Shown here one piece after another: positions 25,974 through 33,487 of a DNA stretch of 64,000 nt. Source of the stretch: Pseudomonas sp. FP2309 (GTDB lineage Bacteria > Pseudomonadota > Gammaproteobacteria > Pseudomonadales > Pseudomonadaceae); NCBI RefSeq assembly GCF_030687575.1, contig NZ_CP117439.1:3711501-3775500 (forward strand), read 5' to 3'. A program made the translations under genes and the position numbers. Below the pieces are notes generated by a model. That model ran no database searches. It was not told where the DNA came from and saw only the letters and a list, made by a program, of their open reading frames with translations. Position 1 is the first letter of the stretch. Each line of letters begins with the position of its first letter.

Positions 25974-26681
25974 ATGCCACTCAACACGCGTGACTTGATA
26001 CTAAGCGCCCTAAAAGCACTGGAAATCAGTGATCTGGCGGCCCGTCCCTTCGACTGCGCGTTTGAACTCCTGGCTGCACCGCCCAGCACCAAACGCTTGA
26101 TAATGATCGGCTTCAACGGCTCCCTGGCCGACGCTCTGCACACCAACGCCGAAGCGGTACGCACAGGTTACGAACAGCCCGCATTTTCGAACGTGGCTCA
26201 CGGTGTGGAGGGCGGATGGGGTTCGAGGACATTAGCGCGACGCTTGACTCGACTGCCCACTGAGCTGGGCTTTGACTGGCGCTCGACCATCTATACCAAC
26301 GCGTTACTCCTGTGCTCCAGCGATGCGGCGTCGATAGGCAACGTTGCGCGACAATCCTCAGTGAACCACTTGGAAGCACTTACGCATAAATCGATGGATT
26401 TTTTCGAGCAGGTGACTATGCGCCTCTCTGAACCCGAACTCATCATTGCCTACAGCAACGGCTTAGGCGCGCCATCAGCGGCAAAGATTCTTTGGGAGAA
26501 CTTCGGACACGGGGACCCACTCGACCACGTGGACAGGTCCTCCTATCGAGCGACCTACGGCTTTACCGCGACCATTGGCGATCGTAAGGTTCCAGTGGTC
26601 GGTATTCGACACCTGTCCAGATTTCAGCCGAGTATGGACGCCATCACGCAGGCATGGGAGCGTCAGAAAGCGCGCCAATAG
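25974..26681 (+). CDS. Hypothetical protein, possible uracil-DNA-glycosylase-like fold
   Basis: A 235-residue soluble protein if started at the ATG 25974; the frame is open from 25884 and the ribosome site is weak, so the start is uncertain. Its motif order resembles the UDG superfamily: a strand and loop LIMIGFNGSLADAL early, IYTNALLLCS in the middle, LSEPELIIAYSNGLGAPSA, and VPVVGIRHLSRFQP at the end, where UDGs have their H-P-S loop. The catalytic Asp/Asn of the first motif is not obvious. The likeness is by eye only; the protein may bind rather than repair DNA. Confidence 0.5.
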   Translation: MPLNTRDLILSALKALEISDLAARPFDCAFELLAAPPSTKRLIMIGFNGSLADALHTNAEAVRTGYEQPAFSNVAHGVEGGWGSRTLARRLTRLPTELGFDWRSTIYTNALLLCSSDAASIGNVARQSSVNHLEALTHKSMDFFEQVTMRLSEPELIIAYSNGLGAPSAAKILWENFGHGDPLDHVDRSSYRATYGFTATIGDRKVPVVGIRHLSRFQPSMDAITQAWERQKARQ

Positions 26682-26689
26682 AGCAGGAG

Positions 26690-26723
26690 GCGGGTCGACA
26701 TCGATAGTGTTGCGCCGACCCGC
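26690..26723 (+). terminator. Stem-loop after the UDG-like gene
   Basis: An 8-bp perfect stem (GCGGGTCG with CGACCCGC, loop of 18 bases) begins 9 bases after the stop codon. There is no run of T after it, so it may act as an mRNA 3' end rather than a classical terminator. Confidence 0.35.
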
Positions 26724-26805
26724 GAGCAAACGGCTGTTGCACCGTACTGTTTTACCTTCCGCATTATCGATACGCTTAGCCCCTCAAACGCCCAGGCCCC
26801 CCACC

Positions 26806-27237
26806 ATGACCCTCTCCCCCCACTTCACCCCCTGGACCGCCCTGCTCGGCGGTGCCCTGATCGGCTTGTCCGCCGGCCTGTTCATCTTGCTCAACGGCCG
26901 GATCGCCGGGATCAGCGGGCTGTTGGGCAGTTTGCTGGCCAGGCAAGGCGATGGGCGCGGCGAGAAGCTGTTATTTATCGTGGGGCTGCTGGTATCGCCC
27001 TGGATCTGGTCGCTGGTGGCGACGTTGCCTGAGTCAAGGTTTCAGGCCGGTGGCGTTGCGCTGGTGCTGGCGGGGTTGTTGGTGGGGCTGGGGACGCGCT
27101 ACGGCGCCGGCTGTACCAGCGGGCATGGGATCTGTGGGCTGTCGCGGCTGTCGGTGCGTTCGCTGGTGGCGGTGTGTTGCTTCATGGGCAGCGGGTTCGC
27201 CGGTGTGTATGCCATTCGCCATCTGCTGGGAGCCTGA
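26806..27237 (+). CDS. YeeE/YedE-family transporter, first half-subunit
   Basis: A 143-residue membrane protein with four helices. It has the family pattern LLGGALIGLSAGLFILLNGR, then ISGLLG and the conserved GTRYGAGCTSGHGICGLSRL with two cysteines. YeeE/YedE proteins (DUF395) import thiosulfate or other sulfur species; many bacteria encode the transporter as two half-sized proteins side by side. The next gene follows after two bases. This is the PmpA-like half. Confidence 0.88.
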   Translation: MTLSPHFTPWTALLGGALIGLSAGLFILLNGRIAGISGLLGSLLARQGDGRGEKLLFIVGLLVSPWIWSLVATLPESRFQAGGVALVLAGLLVGLGTRYGAGCTSGHGICGLSRLSVRSLVAVCCFMGSGFAGVYAIRHLLGA

Positions 27238-27239
27238 AC

Positions 27240-27659
27240 ATGCGCAAGTTCACCGCGTTGCTGGCCGGGTTGATCTTCGGCCTCGGGCTTTACCTCAGCG
27301 GCATGACAGACCCGACAAAAGTGCTCGGGTTTCTCGACCTGGCCGGCGACTGGGACCCTTCGCTGGCCCTGGTCATGCTGGGTGGGCTGCTGGTGAGCAG
27401 CGTGTTTTTCTTCTTCGCCAGACGGCGCGACAGCTCATTGCTCGGCGCGCCGATGCAGATGCCCACTCAGCGTCACATCGACCGTCGACTGGTGCTGGGC
27501 AGCCTGGTGTTCGGCATGGGCTGGGCGATTGCCGGACTCTGCCCTGGGCCGGCCCTGGCGTTGTTGCTCACGGGTCGCTGGCAGGCGGCGCTGTTCACGC
27601 TGGCGATGGTGGTGGGAATGCTGCTGTTTCAGGCGCTTGAATCGCGCAAACGGCGTTGA
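27240..27659 (+). CDS. YeeE/YedE-family transporter, second half-subunit
   Basis: A 139-residue membrane protein with four helices, starting MRKFTALLAGLIFGLGLYLS, and carrying the motifs GMTDPTKVLGFLD and GWAIAGLCPGPALALL typical of the second half. The ATG follows the stop of the first half by two bases (TGAACATG), so they are co-translated and probably assemble together. No rhodanese or other sulfur-handling gene lies next to them; their exact sulfur substrate is open. Confidence 0.88.
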   Translation: MRKFTALLAGLIFGLGLYLSGMTDPTKVLGFLDLAGDWDPSLALVMLGGLLVSSVFFFFARRRDSSLLGAPMQMPTQRHIDRRLVLGSLVFGMGWAIAGLCPGPALALLLTGRWQAALFTLAMVVGMLLFQALESRKRR

Positions 27660-27775
27660 AGGCGTAGGCACTGAAACACGCCCGCGACCGCGACTCGAAA
27701 TTTGTGTTTTCAGGATAAACACGGCCTGGTGATACCCGACGCCCGTCTAAAAACCGCTACCTTCCGGAGCCTCGC

Positions 27776-28129
27776 ATGCCCTTGACCCCACGTGAAAGCA
27801 CCCGCTTCGAACGGCGCCTGGTCGCCACCCTGACCGACGCCTGTGAAACCGCCAAGGCCGAAATCCCCGGCTTCGTGTGGTTGACCCACACCGTCGACTA
27901 CGCGGCGTTCCCCGGTAGCCTGCGGGTGATTTGGGTGTTCGACACCCGCGCCAATAAAGACCAGGCCGTCGCAAGCGGTGCCGACCAGCGCATGCGCGAG
28001 CTGACCGCCGCCGCCTTGGACCAGGCCGACGTGGCGCACGTGCAGGTGGACCGCTGCGTGCGCCTGGACACTGAAGAAGACTGCCAGCGCCAGCACGGCG
28101 GCGATTGGCGCGTGCGCCTGCAACGCTAG
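27776..28129 (+). CDS. Conserved hypothetical protein (117 aa)
   Basis: A 117-residue soluble protein starting MPLTPRESTRFERRLVATLT, with GGAG seven bases before the ATG. It contains a beta-strand pair (IPGFVWLTHTVDY, SLRVIWVFDT) and helices. Similar Pseudomonas proteins are sometimes labelled Fis-family regulators, but I see no Fis-type helix-turn-helix here and treat its function as unknown. Confidence 0.7.
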   Translation: MPLTPRESTRFERRLVATLTDACETAKAEIPGFVWLTHTVDYAAFPGSLRVIWVFDTRANKDQAVASGADQRMRELTAAALDQADVAHVQVDRCVRLDTEEDCQRQHGGDWRVRLQR

Positions 28130-28190
28130 TGGCCGCCGCCCAATCTCTGGATAATGCCCACCTTCGCCTCCGATACGGAAATCCCGCTCA

Positions 28191-29441
28191 ATGAAGCTGC
28201 CCGCGTCCGCCCTGCTCCTCTCTTGCGCCCTCTGCCTGCCGGCTATCGCCCATGCCGACGATGCCGCGCTGACCGACACGCTCAAGGCCTTCACGCGCTG
28301 CGACGCCAGCTTCTTCAGCAGCCTGAACACCCACCGCGCGGCGTGGCAGGCCTATGCACCGCTCAAGCAGGACAAGGACTTCAGCTGGATTGCTGTAGTA
28401 AACCGGGGCGATCACAAGGCCAACCAAGTGCCGGTCAGTGCACCGCCCATCGCCGGATTGAAGCTGTTGGCGTATGCCGATGAGGCTACCGACCTGGATC
28501 AGTTGGGCCGCTATTACTACTGGGGCTTTGTGGTGCAAGGCGGTGTCGACGAGGTTGCCCGGCGTCTTGCCCTGCTGTTGGACCAACCCGCGCGGCTGCA
28601 AAAAATCGATGGCAGCTATATCCGCAGTGAACTCAAGGTCGACGACCGCTGGCAGGCGATCAAACCCCAACCCGGCAAGGCACCGGGTACGCGCAATGTT
28701 GAGCGTGTGCTGATCGTAGAGCCGGACGGCGAGCAGACCCGCGTCAGCTGTTCGGTACAGGGTGGCGTCGATGCCGCGCTGCTGGCCTGGCTGCGCCCGG
28801 ACATCGCGCCGGTGGACTACCCGCGCACCGTGGTAGAAACCAGCATCAACGATGTCGAGATACCAGCAGGTGTGCTGCAGCAACTGACCTCGCCGCTGTT
28901 GCAACCGAAGTTCAAGACATTGAGCTACACCTACCGCTCCAAAAAAGCCGACAACAGCAAAGACAGCCTGACCTCCGTCACCTTCACCGCAGACGGTGGC
29001 CTGTTGAAGAAAAACGAGGTCTACGCCAACACCTTCAACGTCGACCGCGTGGTGCAGGCCGACCTGATTCAGTTGAAGTCCAAGATGAATGGCATCGGCG
29101 ACGGGCGAGTCCTGCAAACCCGCGCGGTGGAGTTGAACGTGCCGAGCAGCTGGACGCAGGGCCAAACCCTGAGCGCCACCCTGCAGATGATCAACGTCCC
29201 CGCCCAGCCTACCGACCAACCGAGCGCCACCGTATTGACCTGCAAGGTCGGCGAACGCTTCCCGGCACGGCAGGTATTTGCCTCGCTGAGCGGAGATGCC
29301 ATCAAGCTGGAATGCGACCAGGGCGACTACAAGACCTCACGCGCGTTTATCGAGGACTTGGGGATTGCCCTGACGCTGGAATCGACCTCGAGCGAGTTCC
29401 ACTACGTGAATGAATACACGGCACTGGACGTGGTGCGTTGA
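28191..29441 (+). CDS. Exported protein of unknown function (416 aa)
   Basis: A 416-residue protein with a signal peptide (MKLPASALLLSCALCLPAIA, cleavage after AHA). The mature part has no transmembrane segment and repeated beta-strand patterns, with a pair of cysteines in FTRCDASFF and another in LTCKVGE and LECDQGD that could form disulfides. It stands alone in its strand run before the VOC gene. I do not recognise a family; a periplasmic location is the only solid inference. Confidence 0.7.
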   Translation: MKLPASALLLSCALCLPAIAHADDAALTDTLKAFTRCDASFFSSLNTHRAAWQAYAPLKQDKDFSWIAVVNRGDHKANQVPVSAPPIAGLKLLAYADEATDLDQLGRYYYWGFVVQGGVDEVARRLALLLDQPARLQKIDGSYIRSELKVDDRWQAIKPQPGKAPGTRNVERVLIVEPDGEQTRVSCSVQGGVDAALLAWLRPDIAPVDYPRTVVETSINDVEIPAGVLQQLTSPLLQPKFKTLSYTYRSKKADNSKDSLTSVTFTADGGLLKKNEVYANTFNVDRVVQADLIQLKSKMNGIGDGRVLQTRAVELNVPSSWTQGQTLSATLQMINVPAQPTDQPSATVLTCKVGERFPARQVFASLSGDAIKLECDQGDYKTSRAFIEDLGIALTLESTSSEFHYVNEYTALDVVR

Positions 29442-29463
29442 ACGGCGCGCAGGGAGACATGCG

Positions 29464-29922
29464 ATGGACCTGAAATTCAGCCACGTCGATGTACTGGTCA
29501 ACGACCTTGAAGAGGCCTGCGCCTACTACGCAATGGCCCTCAAGGCGCGCATTTCCAAGACGTTCGTGTGGGACCGCGGCGGCCTGCACGTGCGCTATGC
29601 GGTGGCGCTGATGGGCCAGGAGCGGTTCATGCTGGTCCACCCCATCGCGGGCAACCTGCGCACGCTGTTGGACACCCACGGCGAAGGCATGATTTACCGT
29701 CACTGCTATTCCACGCCGGACATCGAGTTGGCGTATGACCAATTGATCGCATCAGGCGTGCAGCCCGAGGACGAAAACGGTCAACCGTTGGCCCGCGAGA
29801 ACCTGCAAACGCCGTCCGGCGCGCGCATTATCTGGCTGCCCAAGCGCTTCGGGCATTTCTCCATCGAGATTCTGGAGGAGCATGGCCTGAACGCCTTTAT
29901 GCAGGAGGCCTTTGCCGATTAA
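29464..29922 (+). CDS. VOC-family (glyoxalase-like) protein
   Basis: A 152-residue protein of the vicinal-oxygen-chelate fold: FSHVDVLVNDLEEACAYYAM at the N-terminus (first metal-ligand His in SHVDV), RHCYSTPDIELAYDQLIASG in the second module and FGHFSIEILEEH near the end, with H and E as probable metal ligands. VOC enzymes include glyoxalases, dioxygenases and epimerases, so the reaction cannot be told. The ATG at 29464 follows AGGGAG. It precedes a GST gene by about 60 bases and may be co-transcribed. Confidence 0.82.
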   Translation: MDLKFSHVDVLVNDLEEACAYYAMALKARISKTFVWDRGGLHVRYAVALMGQERFMLVHPIAGNLRTLLDTHGEGMIYRHCYSTPDIELAYDQLIASGVQPEDENGQPLARENLQTPSGARIIWLPKRFGHFSIEILEEHGLNAFMQEAFAD

Positions 29923-29982
29923 CGGCACTCTGCACCCCACTGGCAGTCTGTTCCTACACATCTCGTCAACCGCGGAGCTCCC

Positions 29983-30609
29983 ATGATCATTGTTCACCAC
30001 CTCAACAACTCACGCTCGCAACGCATTCTGTGGCTGCTCGAAGAACTCGGCCTGCCGTATGAGATCAAGCGCTACCAGCGCGACCCTAAAACCAACCTCG
30101 CCCCGCCTGAACTCAAGGCCATCAATGCCCTGGGCAAATCGCCGGTGATCGAAGACGAGGGCCGCGTGGTGATCGAGTCCGGCGCCATCGTCGACTACCT
30201 GATTCGCCGTCATGGAGGCGACAGGCTGCAACCGAACCCCGCCAGCGCCGAGTACGACCAGTACGTGCAATGGCTGCACTTCGCCGAAGGCTCGGCCATG
30301 TTGCCGCTGATGCTCAACCTCTACGTCGGCCGTTTGGGTGAGGCCGGGGCGCCGCTGCATCCGCGTATCGAATCGGAAGTGGCCAACTACCTGGGCTACC
30401 TGAACGATGCGCTGGCGCACACGCCCTACCTGCTGGGCGAAGCGTTGAGCGGTGCGGACATCCAGATGAGCTTTATCGGCGAAATCGCCAAGGCCCAGGG
30501 CAAGTTGCAGGCCTACCCCCACCTGGCGGCGTGGGTGCAACGGTTCCAGGCGCGGCCGGCATACCACAAGGCGCTGGAACAGGGCGGCGAGTATGCGTTT
30601 GCCCGGTAA
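29983..30609 (+). CDS. Glutathione S-transferase
   Basis: A 208-residue cytosolic GST. The N-terminal thioredoxin-like domain has HHLNNSRSQRILWLLEELGL, with Ser/Arg as candidate glutathione-activating residues, NALGKSPVI (cis-Pro loop) and the glutathione-binding IESGAIVDYL. The C-terminal helical domain is complete. The enzyme would conjugate glutathione to electrophiles. It is closed by a strong bidirectional hairpin before the convergent OPT gene. Confidence 0.92.
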   Translation: MIIVHHLNNSRSQRILWLLEELGLPYEIKRYQRDPKTNLAPPELKAINALGKSPVIEDEGRVVIESGAIVDYLIRRHGGDRLQPNPASAEYDQYVQWLHFAEGSAMLPLMLNLYVGRLGEAGAPLHPRIESEVANYLGYLNDALAHTPYLLGEALSGADIQMSFIGEIAKAQGKLQAYPHLAAWVQRFQARPAYHKALEQGGEYAFAR

Positions 30610-30617
30610 CTGACACA

Positions 30618-30651
30618 CCGGTGAGGGGCTGGGATGCCAGCCCCTCACCGG
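30618..30651. terminator. Bidirectional terminator-like hairpin between GST and OPT genes
   Basis: A 15-bp perfect stem (CCGGTGAGGGGCTGG and its complement) with a 4-base loop lies exactly between two convergent stop codons. There is no T tract, but its size and place point to termination or blocking of read-through in both directions. Confidence 0.65.
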
Positions 30652-32391
30652 CTATGGCCAAACCATCTGCCACAACGACGCCCCTACCCCCGTAATACTC
30701 TCCCCGGCAATCAAGCCCGCCGCTGCGGTGATCGCAAAGCGCTCGGTCAGGCTCGGCCAACGGCAGCTCACCAGCCACGTCAACACCGCGCCAGACGCCA
30801 TCATCAACGACACAGACGCCGGTAACACAAAGGCCAGCCCCAGCGCGGCGGCACTCGGCAGGTAGCGCCCACGATGCGCCGGCAGCAGGCTGTCGAGCAC
30901 GCCGAGCAATACGCCTGCCGCGCCCGCAATTGCAATCGCCCAACGAATGCTCGTCGATAAAGAGTCCAGCCCGTGGGTGAGGGTTTGCGCCACGGCTTTC
31001 CAGGTGGCCACCGCCGGCGCCGGCCACTCTTCGGTGAGCAACATCGACTGCGGATCGGGGATCAGCGCCAGGTAGGCGAACACGCCGACGATGCTGCCGA
31101 TGAAAATCCCCAGGATCTGCGCGATCACCTGCTTGTGCGGCGTGGCGCCAATCGCCTTGCCCACCTTGAAATCGTTCATCAGGTCCGTGCACTGACCGGC
31201 CGCGCCGCCGGCGGTGTTGGCGCTCATCAGGTTGATCGGCACCTGGCCGGGCGCGACGATGCCGAAGCTCAGTTGGGACAATTGCCCGATGGCGCCGATC
31301 GGCGGAATCCCGGTGGCGCCCACCACGCGCGCGGCAACGGCGGCCAGGCAGATCGCCAGGGGAATCGTCAGCAACGCCATCCACAGGTTGATGCCGAACA
31401 ACAACGCTTGCAGGCTCACCACCAAACCGATCGCCAGCATAAAACCGGCGGCAGGCCCAGGCTTGGGCCACCCCCAGAGCGCACCGCCCGTGGCCTTGGT
31501 GGCGGTGCGCAAGGCCCACAATCGAATCGCCAACGAGGCCAGCGTGGAACACACCATCAGGCTCACACCCGGCCACAGCAGCCACTCCACCAACGCGGCA
31601 AATTGCGGGCCGCTGCTGCCCGCCGGCAACGTCACCAGGTGCTGTGCCAGCAGCCACGGCCCCAGTCCACCCCAGGCGAGCAACGCGCCGAGCAGCAGCG
31701 TGAGGCCCACCCGAATACCGATAATGCCGCCGAACCCCAGCAGCAACAGCGACGGATCGGCGGTAAAGGTCAGGCGCTCCAACGCGGCCGACGGCGACCA
31801 GCGCGGGAAGGCCCACATGAACGTGTCCACCCACTTCACCCCCCCGGACAGCAACGCGGCGCTGAGCAGCACCTTCAAGCGTGTCGCGGCTTCGCGGCCG
31901 TGGTTGTAGATGTGCAGCAGGGTTTCCAGCGTGGCCATGCCTTCGGGAAATTTCAGCGCCTTGTCATTGAGCAGTGAGGGGCGCAGGTACCAGGCGATCC
32001 AGATCCCCAGAAAGCTCACCGAGAACACCCAGGCGATCATCGGCAGCGCATCCAGCTGATTACCGGTCAACAGCGTGTAGGCCGGAATCGGCGCCACCAA
32101 CCCGCCGGAGATAATCGACGCGGCGGCCGAAGCGACGGTCTGGTTGATATTGCTTTCATGCAACGTCCACGGCAGTTGCGCGGACGAACGCCTGGCCAGG
32201 CCTTGCCAGATGGCGTACCCCACCAGCAAGGCAATGATCGACATGTTGAACGACCAACCGATCTTCAGTCCGGCGTACACGTTGGAAGGCGTGAGCAGAA
32301 TCCCGAGCAGCGTGCCGGTGATGACGGCACGCAGGCTCAGTTCGCGTTCTACGGGGGCGTACTGGGGAATGGCTGGCGAGGCTGAAAGCAT
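30652..32391 (-). CDS. OPT-family oligopeptide/metal-chelate transporter
   Basis: A 579-residue membrane protein with about 15 helices. It has the OPT-family stretches TPSNVYAGLKIGWSFNMSI and LTGNQLDALPMIAWVFSVSF, and a later GGAAGQCTDLMNDFKVGKAI with a conserved NDFKVG. OPT transporters import small peptides or metal-nicotianamine/siderophore-type chelates. The ATG at 32391 is the first in the frame. No partner gene is adjacent, so the substrate is undefined. Confidence 0.9.
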   Translation of the reverse strand: MLSASPAIPQYAPVERELSLRAVITGTLLGILLTPSNVYAGLKIGWSFNMSIIALLVGYAIWQGLARRSSAQLPWTLHESNINQTVASAAASIISGGLVAPIPAYTLLTGNQLDALPMIAWVFSVSFLGIWIAWYLRPSLLNDKALKFPEGMATLETLLHIYNHGREAATRLKVLLSAALLSGGVKWVDTFMWAFPRWSPSAALERLTFTADPSLLLLGFGGIIGIRVGLTLLLGALLAWGGLGPWLLAQHLVTLPAGSSGPQFAALVEWLLWPGVSLMVCSTLASLAIRLWALRTATKATGGALWGWPKPGPAAGFMLAIGLVVSLQALLFGINLWMALLTIPLAICLAAVAARVVGATGIPPIGAIGQLSQLSFGIVAPGQVPINLMSANTAGGAAGQCTDLMNDFKVGKAIGATPHKQVIAQILGIFIGSIVGVFAYLALIPDPQSMLLTEEWPAPAVATWKAVAQTLTHGLDSLSTSIRWAIAIAGAAGVLLGVLDSLLPAHRGRYLPSAAALGLAFVLPASVSLMMASGAVLTWLVSCRWPSLTERFAITAAAGLIAGESITGVGASLWQMVWP

Positions 32392-32505
32392 GCGGATTCC
32401 TTTCGGCGTGAAACAGGGCGACCTAACAAGTGAGCCCTGTGGGGGCCGAAGGTTCCTGATTCAGGTTTGTTCCAGTCAGCATGCTTTGTTGTGAAAAGGC
32501 CTGTT

Positions 32506-32636
32506 GTGGTGAGCGGGCTTGCCCCGCGCCGGGCTGCGCAGCAGCCCTAAAACCAACACCGCGGTTCGCCTGGACGAATGCAGTACGCTTGATGGGGCCG
32601 CTTCGCAGCCCAGCGCGGGGCAAGCCCGCTCACCAC
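32506..32636. repeat. REPIN: two inverted REP elements
   Basis: Two REP elements face each other: the left one starts GTGGTGAGCGGGCTTGCCCC at 32506, and its inverted copy ends ...CAAGCCCGCTCACCAC at 32636. About 45 bases separate the two conserved arms. Such pairs are mobilised by RAYT transposases; a broken RAYT gene lies about 170 bases away. A single copy of the same element, differing at about two bases, lies at 62090-62132. Confidence 0.9.
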
Positions 32637-32731
32637 AGCGGTTTCACTGAACATCACCGCGAGCTGCGGGCAAGCAACCGGGTCGATCTGACACCATGAG
32701 GTCACTGCGATACCTATGCTGAGCGAGCATG

Positions 32732-32755
32732 TTGCAGTGAGCGGGCTCACTGCAA
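32732..32755. repeat. 24-base perfect palindrome
   Basis: TTGCAGTGAGC, two G, then GCTCACTGCAA form an 11-bp perfect stem. It shares the core GTGAGCGGG with REP elements and may be a shortened REP or a terminator for the minus-strand RAYT gene. Confidence 0.65.
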
Positions 32756-32809
32756 TAAATCACTCACCCACGGAGCGTTCAGTCGCGATGAACAGCGGGC
32801 GAGCCCCGT

Positions 32810-33275
32810 TCAGAGCCACGCAGCATCCCACAATGCGTAATCCCCCACGCGCTGCACCAAACCCGCCCGCAGCGGGTTGGCAATGATGTAACGGGCCATA
32901 TTGCGACTGTCCTCCTCCGCTCGCACCGCCCTATCGTGATAACCAGGTTGCCAGACACGCGTGGTGCTTCGAAGGTGCCGATTGATGGTGAGCGTGCTGT
33001 GGGACTTTGTACGTCGTACGACGTACGACGTCGGCCAAACTCTGCTGCTTGAGCTCGAACAACCAGTGAATATGATCGGGCATGATGACCCAAGCCAGGG
33101 AATCAATCAGCCCCAGCTCATGAACCTGACGGAACTCAGCGACCAGCAGACGGCCGAGGTACAGGTCAGTGAACAGCCGCTGCCGCTGGTGAACCACCAG
33201 GGTGATGAGATAACTGCGGCCGATTTCCGAATAGCGACCGCGACGCAGTCGATGGGATTGAGGCGGGGTGCGCAT
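32810..33275 (-). pseudogene. REP-associated tyrosine transposase (RAYT) gene, frameshifted
   Basis: Joined across a frameshift, the gene gives about 152 codons of a Y1 (HUH-like) RAYT transposase. The first frame starts MRTPPQSHRLRRGRYSEIG and holds the metal-binding VIMPDHIHWLFELK; the second holds VWQPGYHDRAVRAEED and ARYIIANPLRAGLV with the probable catalytic Tyr, and stops at 32810. The frames meet at a duplicated heptamer (33015-33028); removing one copy restores a clean SLADVVRRTKSHSTL. REP elements flank both sides, as is normal for RAYTs. The gene is inactive as written, so the local REPINs depend on another copy elsewhere, if any. Confidence 0.9.
33015..33028. repeat. 7-bp tandem duplication that breaks the RAYT gene
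   Basis: CGTACGA occurs twice in tandem on the plus strand. One copy is the expected sequence; the other shifts the RAYT frame by seven bases. Slipped-strand replication inside the palindromic CGTACG context is a likely cause. Confidence 0.8.
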
Positions 33276-33406
33276 GTCGTTGCTCTGCGTAAATAGTCTG
33301 GAGAGCATTGACGCTAGCTGGCCGCCAGAGAGGCGCCCGTGTCATGTGGTGACCGAATATATCCAGACTCCAACGTCAGCCCCCTTTGGTGAACTGAACT
33401 GTTGTT

Positions 33407-33427
33407 GTGAGCGGGCTTGCCGCTCAC
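33407..33427. repeat. REP-type palindrome upstream of the RAYT gene
   Basis: GTGAGCGG, a GCTTG loop, and CCGCTCAC make an 8-bp stem. It carries the same GTGAGCGGGCTTG core as the REPIN on the other side of the RAYT gene. Confidence 0.75.
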
Positions 33428-33487
33428 CACAGAGATCGAGGCGGTCACCCAATGCCTTATCAACCCGACGGTGAGTTAAGCCGTTCC

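Larger units (their letters stand above)
32392..32809. other. 418-base region with a REPIN and a palindrome
   Basis: It lies between the OPT start codon and the end of the broken RAYT gene. It contains the OPT promoter region, a REPIN pair and a separate 24-base palindrome (listed below). No protein-coding frame with a ribosome site was found. Confidence 0.7.

Noticed and set aside
32506..33427. Several short palindromes taken at first for a CRISPR array
   Set aside because: They are few, inverted rather than direct, irregularly spaced and match REP elements.
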